Of a stretch of DNA of 64,000 nt, positions 50,526-60,661 are shown piece after piece (the stretch's first letter is position 1; each line of letters starts with the position of its first letter). The DNA is from Oscarella lobularis (taxonomy: Eukaryota; Porifera; Homoscleromorpha; Homosclerophorida; Oscarellidae). The DNA lies in the NCBI RefSeq assembly GCF_947507565.1, contig NC_089187.1:682001-746000 (forward strand). Reading direction: 5' to 3'. Below the pieces are notes generated by a model. It was not told the origin of the DNA. It saw nothing but the letters and a program-made list of their open reading frames with translations, and made no database searches. The translations under genes and the position numbers were made by a program.

Positions 50526-50795
50526 TATTTGATAATGTGCTCTGTATTTGAGGAGGACCTATGCATGTGTACGGGTCATATTTCCTGTTACCCGTACACG
50601 CGTACATACCCACCCATATACTGTACATGTGACTTTTGATTGTGACGTCAGAGCGTGACAATCAAAACTGTCGTTTCGGTTTCTCAGCGCATTTATAACA
50701 CGGAAAATAGCACAGATCAATTGGAAATAAGGGTTTCTAAGCATTTTTTTCGTTTCTGAAAGAAAAAACGCTTTTTTCGCGCAGTAAATCGCCTT
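50526..50795. other. Unassigned repeat-like sequence between MITE and LINE
   Basis: Contains two small inverted repeats (acgggt..acccgt near 50569-50592 and tgattgt..acaatca near 50637-50665). No gene. Confidence 0.35.
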
Positions 50796-50800
50796 TTTCG

Positions 50801-53200
50801 GGTGATATTAATTTCAATCTGCTTGACACTGATTCAGCAACGAACACCCTCATCTTTGACTGTTTCCAGTTAGCAAGCCTTCAGAATGTCGTATGTGCTC
50901 CTACTAGAGTGACTCCTTGGAAGCAGACTCTGTTGGATGTCATTCTTGTGTCTGATAGAGGCTTATATGGAAATGCGTTGTCACTGGATTCGGAGGGCAT
51001 GAGTGATCATAATTTGATTTGCGTTACTCGCAGTTCAAATTGTTCCAGAAAATTGAAGACTCGCCGATCTCGCATTCCACGTTCTCTGTCGTCACTGGAT
51101 GACTTCGTTGATGATCTCTTTAGCTGTCCTTGGTCTGTTGTTTCATCTTTTGATGATATTAACGATCAATGGCTCACTTGGAAGGACTTATTTATTGACT
51201 GTTTGAATCGTCATTTTCCAGAAAAGACTCGTCGCTGCCGAAGGAAATCGTCTCTTCCCTGGGTCTCAGGTGATATAATCTCCTTGATGCGGCAAAGGGA
51301 TTTTTGCAGAAGGGCTTCACTCTCGAAACAGAGAAGTAATGCGGAAAAGGTTTATTACAACAGGTCATTCAAGGAGCTGAGAAATCGTGTGAAGTATGCT
51401 CTTCGACATGCAAAAAATGACTTTTTCAAAGAAAAGTTAACCTCTCTGCAATCTAATCCTTCGGCTTTCTGGAAAATGATTAATCATCTCTCTGGTCGTC
51501 AACGCGTGGCGAGTACACAGTTGCCCTCTGTTTCATCTCTTTCAAAGCATTTCAGTTCTGTTGTTGGCTCTGTTGACTCTGATCATGATAGTACCAGCTC
51601 CTTGTCATGCCAATCTCTCTTTACTTCTCTTGGTTTTACACGCTTTCCAAGAGTTTCTGAAAACGATGTTCTACATCTTTTGCGTGGGCTCAATCCGTCA
51701 AAGGCGTCTGGCTTGGATGGAATTGGCGCCTCGTTTCTCAAGCTTGGTGCTCCTGCTATTTCGTCTTCGTTATCATCACTATTTAACAACTCTCTTTCCA
51801 CTGGTGTCTTCCCGGAAGATTGGAAGTGTGCCAAGGTGTCACCAGTTTATAAATCAGGTCCACGTTCTGATCCTGCAAATTATCGGCCAGTTTCTTTGCT
51901 GCCGATTATCTCGAAAGTTCTGGAGGAGTTTGTTTTTAGGAATCTCAGTTGTTACTTTGAGGATAATGCATTACTTCCGGACTGTCAATTTGGTTTTAGA
52001 AGAAATAGGTCAACTCAAGATGCTGCTTCTATCCTAGCATGTGATCTAGCTAAGTCAAAGGATAATGGCTCCTGGTCAGGCTCGGTTTTTCTGGATGTGC
52101 GAAAAGCCTTTGACACAGTTGATCATGACCTTCTGCTTCGCAAACTCTCCCTTAAGGGTGTTAACGGCATTGCTCTTAAGTGGCTAACGTCCTACCTGTC
52201 GAATAGGCTTCAAGTTGTCCAGGTGGCAGGCTGCTCGTCGCGAAAATGTACAATTCGGAGGGGTGTTCCTCAAGGATCAAAGCTCGGTCCGCTGCTATTC
52301 AACTTTTTTACGGGCGGGCTGCCGGATTGCATTTCAAATCGTTCATCCATCATCTTGTATGCTGACGATGCCTGCATATACTCGAGTCAGAATTCTGAGG
52401 CTGAAGTTTTGTCAGTTCTTCAGTCAGAGGTGGATTCTGTGTCAAACTGGTATAAAGAAAATTCTATGACTCTGAATGGCCGAAAATCGGATTTTGTCAT
52501 GTACCCTCCTTTTCGGAAAAAATCAGCTGGCTCTCCTTCCATCAGGATTGGCTCTGAAGTTGTGTCTTCGGCTAGTTCAGCAAGATATCTTGGCATTATC
52601 TTTGATGCTAATCTTAGTTGGAAAGATCATGTCTCGACTGTCATGGGTAAAGCTGGTCGTAATTTAGGAATGTTCTACCGCTGCCATCGTCTGCTTTCAG
52701 ACAAGGCTCGCTTGGCTCTGGTGAAGTCTGTCATCCAGCCGGGTCTTGATTATGGCTCTGTTGTCTGGAGTAATGGATCGGCTGGCATCCACAATCGTCT
52801 GTTGAGGGTTGAAAAGAGATATTTAAGGGTTCTGGAAGGCCTAACCTACCGTGATCGCACTGATGCTGCAGGTGGCTTGAAACATCTTTTTTCAAAGTAT
52901 CGTCTGCGATCCTATTCGTCCCGGCACTGCTCTCAGCTTGGCCAATTTGCTCATCGAGCCTTATTTTCAGCGTCTTCCTCTTTGATTGGGCGCTTTTTTA
53001 AGGCGATTTCAAACTCTAATCACGGCACTAGGTTATCGTCATCTGGTGTTTGCGTTGATAGGCCTCGAACTGAGGCTTGGAAAAGATCGACGGCCTATCG
53101 TGCGCAGAAATTATGGAACTCGCTGCCTTCTGATTTAGGAGAAATAAAGAATTTGGCAGCTTTTAAAATCAGACTTAAACTTTATAATTCTGAAAATTGA
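50801..53200 (+). CDS. LINE ORF2 fragment: endonuclease C-terminus and reverse transcriptase
   Basis: The frame is open from at least 50801, where the endonuclease motif GDINFN appears; the first ATG is at 50909. Endonuclease motif SDHNLI follows about 30 codons later. Reverse transcriptase landmarks: NYRPVSLLPIISKVLE, the LDVRKAFDTVDH aspartate, RRGVPQGSKLGPLLF, and YADD with Y at residue 484 counted from 50909. The C-terminus has the familiar LWNSLPSDLG ending. The N-terminal half of the endonuclease is missing, so the copy cannot be autonomous, but the rest has no internal stop and is probably young. Confidence 0.9.
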   Translation, partial: GDINFNLLDTDSATNTLIFDCFQLASLQNVVCAPTRVTPWKQTLLDVILVSDRGLYGNALSLDSEGMSDHNLICVTRSSNCSRKLKTRRSRIPRSLSSLDDFVDDLFSCPWSVVSSFDDINDQWLTWKDLFIDCLNRHFPEKTRRCRRKSSLPWVSGDIISLMRQRDFCRRASLSKQRSNAEKVYYNRSFKELRNRVKYALRHAKNDFFKEKLTSLQSNPSAFWKMINHLSGRQRVASTQLPSVSSLSKHFSSVVGSVDSDHDSTSSLSCQSLFTSLGFTRFPRVSENDVLHLLRGLNPSKASGLDGIGASFLKLGAPAISSSLSSLFNNSLSTGVFPEDWKCAKVSPVYKSGPRSDPANYRPVSLLPIISKVLEEFVFRNLSCYFEDNALLPDCQFGFRRNRSTQDAASILACDLAKSKDNGSWSGSVFLDVRKAFDTVDHDLLLRKLSLKGVNGIALKWLTSYLSNRLQVVQVAGCSSRKCTIRRGVPQGSKLGPLLFNFFTGGLPDCISNRSSIILYADDACIYSSQNSEAEVLSVLQSEVDSVSNWYKENSMTLNGRKSDFVMYPPFRKKSAGSPSIRIGSEVVSSASSARYLGIIFDANLSWKDHVSTVMGKAGRNLGMFYRCHRLLSDKARLALVKSVIQPGLDYGSVVWSNGSAGIHNRLLRVEKRYLRVLEGLTYRDRTDAAGGLKHLFSKYRLRSYSSRHCSQLGQFAHRALFSASSSLIGRFFKAISNSNHGTRLSSSGVCVDRPRTEAWKRSTAYRAQKLWNSLPSDLGEIKNLAAFKIRLKLYNSEN

Positions 53201-53297
53201 TATATTTAATTTTAGTGGCTTAATTTATCTCTAGTTAATGTACGGTACCAGGAAGATTGGCCTCTGAGCTAATGGTTTTTCCGTACTAAAATAAAAC

Positions 53298-53322
53298 ATC
53301 TATCTATCTATCTATCTATCTA
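53298..53322 (+). repeat. (TCTA)n tail of the LINE
   Basis: About six TCTA units directly after an aataaaa signal. Confidence 0.85.
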
Positions 53323-53406
53323 ACCGTTTCGAGCCCTATGTCGCGCATGCGCTGTACGAAAAAACGGGTTTTTATGTTACGTCACAATACCGAGCGTGGC
53401 GAACAG

Positions 53407-53489
53407 ACATACATACATACATACATACATACATACCGACAGACAGACAGACAGACAGACCGACAGACAGACAGACAGACAGACAGACA
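53407..53489. repeat. (ACAT)n followed by (ACAG)n microsatellite
   Basis: About seven ACAT units (53407-53436) then about twelve ACAG units (53438-53489) with one interruption. Confidence 0.9.
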
Positions 53490-54132
53490 CTTCCGGCCCT
53501 AAGATCACGTTTGAGAGAGCCTCCCTCCGCCGATATACGGGCTCCACCCGTACAACTCTGGTGGTCGGCTCCATTAAAGTTTGCATGCGTGAAGAAATGA
53601 GGGAGCTCCAGAAATTTATTTTCCTAACTGAGCAGTCAGAGAAATCCGAAGTGGATTGCAGTTGGCGGGTATATGAGTCGAGCAATTCACAGAGGATCGA
53701 ATCCTAAGGGACGAGACTTCGTCGCTTGTCTCTTCGGTGTCACTAAATAGACAAAGTTCACTGCATAATAGATCGCGGCATGCGGAGCATGCCTTATTCA
53801 TTAGGAATATTAAATTATCAATCATGACGTCATAAATTGTTTAACATTTTATGTAGTTGAAACTTGGATAATCGAGTTTATCGAAATGTTTATTAGAGAC
53901 TGTATCTGAGAACGAAGGAACCTGCGCTCCCACCCCCCATTATTGCTCGACTTAGTGTGTCGAACTTTTTAATGTGGAGTGTGTCGAACTTTTTAATGTG
54001 GCGTATTGCACTACAGTTTGTAGTTTGGATGTAGAGTGTACTGGAAGCCTAACGCAGTGCACTTTTATCATCCACCCATCAACATAAACGCAAAAAGAAC
54101 AATTCGGAAACAAAGACATAGGTGCCTATAGA
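53490..54132. other. End of composite insertion and 3' flank of gene G
   Basis: Up to 53572 this belongs to the insertion and includes a small hairpin (atacgggctccacccgtac). From 53573 on it matches the 3' flank of gene F, with a small tandem duplication (gtgtcgaactttttaatgtgg) near 53957-54000. No gene. Confidence 0.55.
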
Positions 54133-57100
54133 CTAACTCGCGAACATCGAAAAGTCGTTGTATTGCATTACCATGTCTCCGTTGGACCAGTGGCCGAGCA
54201 GTAGACGCGAATTCCGCTCAGCTTCTGAAACTTGGCCAAAAGTGTCTTGACAATCTGATGAGATCTCAATATGGTCATTTTCATGACGCTGTTGCCGTCG
54301 CCATCAACGCCCAAGTGCTTCGGGAAAGAAAAAATTTCGATAAAGTCGTGTGCGCGTGTAATTGCTTACTTGGCAAACTTTGGTAACCAACGTATAAACC
54401 TTATGGGCGCCAGGGCGCTTTGGGCCGCCGCGGTTTTCGTACATTCTCTCAATCGATTGGCACATATCGACGAGAAACTCTTTGAGAGGCTTCTTAAATT
54501 TGCGCTGCACTTGCTCGCTCAATTCAGCAAAAACAGCGTGTAATCCGTGCAAGTTGTTATTGCGAAAAACCGAACGCACTTGAGCCTTCATTTTGTCAAT
54601 AGCTAAAAATGAAAGACCGTCGCATGGCGACGAGCCGTCAAAAATGCAAACCCCTTACCGCTGCACAACATTTCAGCTTTCTGTTCGTCTATCTCCTTTT
54701 CTACAAACACAAAAGCATCAATTGCAAAAGAGCAAACGATCTAGTAAAAGCCCTCGACCTTTGAGACATTTTCCTATTATCTTTTCTCCGTCAAGTGTAG
54801 CTGACTTGTTCTGGAGATGCTTAGGCATCCCCATTTCTTTCAGTTTCTGTAAATCGTTCCAGTTCTGTCGCGCCATCGTTTCGAGGGCTCCTCCTTGCTG
54901 CTTTGCTTTGTAGACGATAGTGAGACAGCCGCCCATCGCTGATTCCTGAGCCGTAAAGGGCTTGAGAGACTGGATGAAACTCGTACTTATGATGTCGAGC
55001 CCGTGCAAAATTTCCCTAATAAAAGAAGCAAATTTCTTGAATCGACGGCATTTCTCTTCATCAGTTTCTATGACAAGGGGGGGGAGGGGGGAAACGAACG
55101 CTATTGCCAAAATAAATGTGCTGCAGGAAATTCGTTCATACGAGGTTCGGCTTCGATGTCTTCAGGTATAAGTGAATTATCGAAGTCCAACTTGCTTCCC
55201 TGTAAAACAATCCAATTTTGCGTTTCATTTCCAGCCAGACGTTCAAATTCTCGAATGTCTTCGTCGACAGCGCGCACGTCATTGCCTTTGTTTTCTTCAA
55301 AGTCCCCAGACTCGCCCGCTGGCTTCGACGACGTCGATTCGACGGACGTCGGCTCCGTCCTCCATTCGACGGCAGTCGGACTTGCATCCGTCAGCGGAGC
55401 GATAGCCTGCCGACGTCGAACGTCTTCGATTTGCGACGATAACGCGGCGCCAGCGACGTCGACGTCGCGTCGCTTGCGTCCAGCGATCTTCGAAGAGACG
55501 CGATCTGCCAAGTTCTTCACCATTGCAGCGACGTCTCGGAACCTGAGATCGAAGCTGAACTGAATGGGACTTTGCTTCAGAAACGAAACTCGTATGCTGC
55601 CACCGAACGAGCCACCGCTCACACTGTCGATTTGTACATCGAACCAAATTTTTTTAATAGAAATGAGTTCGTTCACTAGTAGATTTTGAGCGAACCAGGT
55701 TGCAGCCGCCATGCCGAGCTTTACAGCACTTTTTACTCCTTCCAAAGCGCTTGTGGCTCCATTGAGTGACGATTTGGCAGCTTCAACTGTTTTTTCCGCC
55801 GCCCACATTGCTGCGTAGGCGGTAGAACGAAGTCCTTTGCAGACGACGTTTGCTGCAGCGCAGACTGGGTCCGTTACCCGCGTGCAGCAGCTGTTCCACC
55901 GGGGACAGCCTTGGCAACTGCGCCACACTTTCCAACAGCAGCCATTCCATCCAGGACAGCCAACGCAGACTAGAGAGACGGAAAAAACTTCCCTAAATGT
56001 GCCAGCGTGCTTTTTAAGAGACCTTACCTCTTCGGCAGGACTTGATAGAACACAGTCTCTTGACTTTGTCTCGAGCGTCCTTCAGCTTCTTGCTGGTACT
56101 ATCGAACACTGCCTTCGCTTGATCGACTTTCTCCTGAGCCGCCGATAGCATTTGACTGGCTTCGTCGGCACCTTTCTTAACCGCAGCCTCCACGCCAGAC
56201 TCCAACTTATTGAGCCACTCGGCCGATAACTCGCCCTCAACTCCAAACGAGGCTTGTTTCAACGCCCCGTAGGCCGCGTAAATAGTCAACGTCGCTGGAA
56301 AGCCGAAAAAGGACGCTGTCACCGTCATTAAGTATTGCGAGTTCGTGATTCTCAGTTCAGCGGACGCGCGAAGAAAGCCGAACAATTCGACGTAGCCCGT
56401 CGCACGCAGATCAATCAAAAGCGGCTGCACTTGAATTTTCGCACGAAGAGACGGACCGCGATCCCGTTCGCTTTCGCTTGCGAGCATCTTGAAGGCACCA
56501 TTGGCGAGAACGATTGGACTCATTGCCATTTGAACATCGATACCCCGAGAAGGATCGACCAATATATCGGCGTTCACTTCGAGTCCGAGAATGTTGAGCG
56601 TTCCCTTCAGCTTAAATCCCATGGGAATGTTGATGCCGGCTACCGTCCTGCCGATGGCCGAGTACGACACTTCGAGTCCCTTTGGAAAGCCCGTGTTTCT
56701 GAGAGGAGATATGAGATTGACGTCAATTCCGAAGGCGTGGAGAACCTTTTCGAGGGTAACGCCGTTAATGGAAGCGTAGAAGTAGTTGTTCTGCGGATTT
56801 GTCATATCGACTCCAACGTACGCTTTTGCCTTCAGTTGTCGCTCGGGTCGATCTACATTGCCGATGTGCACTTCGCCGCCAAGTTCAAACGCCGTCGGCG
56901 GTCCGCCGGGAAAGAATTTCACTTTCATTATGACGTTGCCGAAAGAGAGCCATTCGAGACCGAATGCCCGCTTCCACATGCCAATCATTTTGAATTCCGC
57001 TACCAGTTCACCTGTCGGAATTGCGCGAAGCGCGCCGTAGAAGAGAAGAGCCGGCTTGTTGAGACGAAGCTGGCAAGCAACTCCAAACGTCGGCTCCGAC

Positions 57101-59259
57101 GTCGCCGTCACCGCCAATTCGAGTCCAACCGATTGGAGCGTCACGCCACTGCCGAGTGTGATATCTGAAACCGTCGCCGATACGGTGAACGCATTCGTGT
57201 CGGCAATTGTCGTCGTAAATTCGAGACTCTTGTCGCCGACGATGGGTTTGATCAGATTACAGATAGGATCGTCGTTGCACGGTGGAAGCGACGAAATCGC
57301 TGTGATAACGAGTCCCTGTTTTATGGAACCCATCGCTCTCAACGTCGGTTCGCGAAACGTGATTTCGGCGAAATCGGCGGCGGATATGACAACGCCGACT
57401 TTGAGATTCTGCGCGAGTAGGCGAAAGACGCCAATCGATTTTCCCGTCACCTTTTGTACGATGTCAGCAAATTTTATTTTGGGGAAGTCGAATCCGACGG
57501 CGGCGGACGATTCTCCGGCAGAATTCTTTTCCGAATAGAAATTCACCGTGACTCCGGAAAAACCGCTGATTTTAAGTTTACCGGACAGAAAGATGGTACG
57601 CGGCTGATGACGAATTGGTATTTCAACGTACGGATTGCCGATTTCAAACGAATCAAAGATGTTAACGTGTATTCCGGGCGGAAAGAAAGACGATCCTACG
57701 TACTCGACAATTTCGCCAATACTTATACCGGCGCCGCTGCCGACGACAACGTACCCAGCCGCTGAATCGGTCGGCGACGCGGGCTTGACTTCGACCGCAA
57801 ACGAAACCGGTCCAATCGACCATTGACCGTCAATTTTCACCGTGACCTTTATCGGTGATAGCGTCGCGTCGACGCGAAGCTCGGGTTTGAGAAAGCGAAC
57901 CCAATTGGGGACGATGACCAGTGAGTCGCCCAAGTTCACCGTAACCGTCAACTTGCGTCCGATCGCGTCGTAGACAATATCGTTGACAACGGAATCGAGA
58001 ACGGCGTCGCTAACGGTGGGCGGCCACAGGATGGAACCCGAGTCCATATTCGTCATTGAGGCGACTTTTCTCAGCGTGAACGATGTCTTCATTTCGTTTG
58101 GCGCCTGCACGATCGTCACCGTCTTTGAGTTGATGCGAATGTCGTAGGTGAGTTCGTCGTTCGCGTCGTCCGGCAAGGCAAAGCGAGCGCGGACGGAAAA
58201 GCCCGACGGCCACGGAAGGCTCTCTTTGAGAAGATCACCAAAGCAATTCGGAAGTAGAAGCGGATCGATGAGTCCCGTCGAGACGACGAGACCGAGTCGA
58301 GGAACGGTGAGAGTGCCGAAAAACGGCACCGAGGTCATGTCGATTTCGCTGATTTTCTTCACGATCGTCGCGAGAATAGACGATTTGAACTCCACGCCGA
58401 TCGTCGCCACTTTGCGAGCGCCGCCGTTGTATCGACTAAACATGACGTGAAGTTTCGCGCCGGACCATCCCGATATGGACGGCGCGCCGGAGAGACAGAA
58501 AGCAAAGTTTTTAACAGATCGATCGTAGTAGGCTTGGAGATCGACACTCTTAAGAACGAAGTTGTTCATGCCAGCGCGCACGAGCGCAATGTTCATCTCT
58601 CCTTCGGGTAAAAGCGTCTCGCCGAGCGATTGAAACAATGCGTTTACATTGACGTCTTTCGTTGGCGAGCCAGTCACTTGGTAGGACGTCGGATTCGTTC
58701 GCGTTGCGACGACTTTGAAGACGACGGCACCGACGATCCAGTTGCCTTTGACGACAAAAGCCAGAAAAGGACTGAGAGAAAATCGCGTAACAAGCGGCTT
58801 CGTCGTATCGTAGGTGACGCCGAATTCCACGATAACGGCGTCAAGTTCCAAAAAGCCGGAAACAAATTGAATGCTCGCGCCGGCGCTTGCTCGTACCAAA
58901 AACAGTTTCTCGTCCAAATCAATGGCAAAGTAGTTGATATTGAAGTCAAGCGGACTGGTGCTCGGATCGTCGAAGAAAGTTATCGCTGACATTTCTTCGG
59001 CAAAATGGGGCACAACCGCCTTGTAGAGCTGGCGCACTTTTAGTTCGTGGCCGACTGAGACTATGCATTCGAGTTTTCTGCATGGCGTGGTGACGGAAAT
59101 CTGGTTTGCGCCCAGGATGGGCAGCAGACCCAATTCTACCGCTTCTGATGAAAAGACACTTTGGAGTTCAGCCGTGATTTCGGCCTGTAGGATTGGTGGC
59201 GCTTCACTGGCCGTACCGGCGATTAGGAGGAGAAGAAAAGCTTTTTCTGTTACTTGCAT
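54133..59259 (-). CDS. Gene G: paralogue of gene F, very large secreted beta-rich protein
   Basis: Same six-exon structure as gene F, with exon 1 56028-59259, exon 2 from 55969, and the stop at 54133. The start MQVTEKAFLLLLIAG at 59259 is the first methionine in frame and gives a signal peptide. The C-terminal three quarters, including the coiled coil, the Cys motifs, GRKRR and the tail exons, are almost identical to F. The first ~260 residues differ at roughly a quarter of positions, including a three-residue-scale insertion (FLAFVV). No disruption was seen, so both copies look functional. Function unknown. Confidence 0.85.
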
Positions 59260-59362
59260 GGAGGTTTTCCACCGTTGGCTTCAAGTGGTGGTAACGAACG
59301 TTTCCTTTGGGAGCAGTTGCTTTTTGCCTAGACGGGAAATTAGACTCGCCGCCTGTGCATGT

Positions 59363-60014
59363 ATTAACGGACTGTGTGAGCCGAAGTCTAAGATCCCTAT
59401 TGAGACCTATTATGAGACTGACAGAGACAAATCTGAGTCGAATGTGAGACCGTGTAAGACGGAATCTGAGGCCAATTTAGACGAAGTCTGAGACTAATTC
59501 AGACGGACTTTGAGACCAATTCAGGAAGTCTGAGACCAATTCAAACGGTGTCTGACCAAGTCAGACGGAGTCTGAGACCAATTCAGATGGAGACTGAGAC
59601 CTCCGGCTGAGACCGGAGAATTTGACGTTGCATGCTAGACTAAAAACAGCCATCAGAAATACATGTAGAGACAAAATGTCAAGCTAACGTAATTCGCACA
59701 CTTGTTATAGCCATAAAAAATTTGAAAACATATACATGTATATGTATTATCTCGCAGACTCCGTCTCAGTTGGTCTTCTCCGTATCGTCTCATTAGGTCT
59801 CGGTCTCAGTTGGTCGCAGCTTTTTTACGTCTCAGTCTGACTAGACTACGGCTCACTAATTTGTCTCAGACTCCTTCTCATCTGAAAGTCTCAGACACCT
59901 TATCAGCCGGAGGTCTCAGACACTTTTGTTCATCAGCCGTCAGCTCTCAGACCAGCCCTCTCAGACTCTGTCTTGTATCTCTGCTCAGACTACGGCTTCG
60001 ACATCGTCCGTAAA
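59363..60014. mobile_element. Foldback-like element, copy 2
   Basis: Same ends as copy 1 (ttaacggactgtgtgagcc at left, gacatcgtccgtaaa at right, inverted) and the same agtctgagac-type subrepeats in opposing arms. It is clearly diverged from copy 1, so the insertion probably predates the duplication. Confidence 0.6.
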
Positions 60015-60224
60015 TAGGCCTACCTCGTGTGGAAGTGCAAAATTCAGGCTGCCGACCATATCTGAGCGTCCGTACAGAGAACATTTCTGTTTTCTTTCCG
60101 CTGTTTCTGCATCTCTGGATAGATTAGAATGCCAACTCAATGTTCGTCCTATACTCAACGTGACGCGTGAGGAATGCATTCTCTGGTAACAAGGATCAGA
60201 CCAGGGATCAGACCAAAACGTTTC

Positions 60225-60560
60225 CGGTTAGCCATGCAGCCACTAATGTATCGACGATAGGTTCGTCGTACGTAAGAAAAGCCTTCTTCTATACTATCTT
60301 CGGCCGTTTGGCTGCACAAAAGCTCAGTTTGGCAGCGTTATCAAAAGGGAATCGAATAAAGAAGGCCCCTAGCTTTGGGAAATTGATTAAGAATCGCCTA
60401 CTACGGACACGCTGCTTCTGCTTCTTGCCCACGTACCTAGAGTGCCTGAATAACACCTGAAGCGCGCTTTTTGCCGCTCCGCATTGAGCTAAAACAAAAG
60501 ACGCACGCGGAAAGACGAAGAAGACTAGAGCACGTTAAGAAGACACATGAAGACGTAGAC
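60225..60560 (-). repeat. Shared RTK promoter module, copy 6, degenerate
   Basis: Matches the blocks of the other modules (gccttcttctatactatctt, cctgaagcgcgc) but has lost the ATGACGTCAT palindrome. Confidence 0.6.
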
Positions 60561-60655
60561 GGTGTCTGATCAGGAGGAAGTGGGTTAATTGATACTAGAT
60601 TTATAAAAGAATCTTTATGAAGTACTAGGAATAAGTCAGCATGCAAAAGTAACGC
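60561..60655 (-). pseudogene. LamG cassette remnant 6
   Basis: Only short pieces remain: the ggtgtctg..gtgggttaattgatac block of the last exon and the gaagtactagg..cagcatgcaa block upstream of exon 2. Everything between is deleted. Confidence 0.55.
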
Positions 60656-60661
60656 CTGGAT

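Larger units (their letters stand above)
50796..53322 (+). mobile_element. Non-LTR retrotransposon (CR1/L2/jockey-like), 5'-truncated
   Basis: The body starts inside the endonuclease domain and ends after the reverse transcriptase ORF with a short 3' UTR and a (TCTA)n tail at 53298-53322. Tetranucleotide tails and 5' truncation are typical of this group of LINEs. The exact 5' junction is uncertain. Confidence 0.85.
49583..53572. mobile_element. Composite ~4 kb insertion absent from the first duplication unit
   Basis: Compared with 37921-37960, the sequence aatttattaattaaagtttgc is interrupted here. The left junction is after tttattaa at 49582 and the right junction is before attaaagtttgc at 53573. 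Inside are a MITE, a 5'-truncated LINE and microsatellites. No clear long target-site duplication flanks the whole, so it may have been built by nested events. Confidence 0.8.
46730..59259 (-). repeat. Segmental duplication, unit 2
   Basis: Homologous to 35110-43604 with an extra ~4 kb insertion at about 49583-53572. Carries the intact LamG gene and gene G. Confidence 0.85.
59260..60661. other. 5' flank of gene G and 3' flank of the STAND gene
   Basis: Holds the second foldback-like element, a sixth promoter-module copy and a LamG remnant (listed separately). No other gene is seen. Confidence 0.5.
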
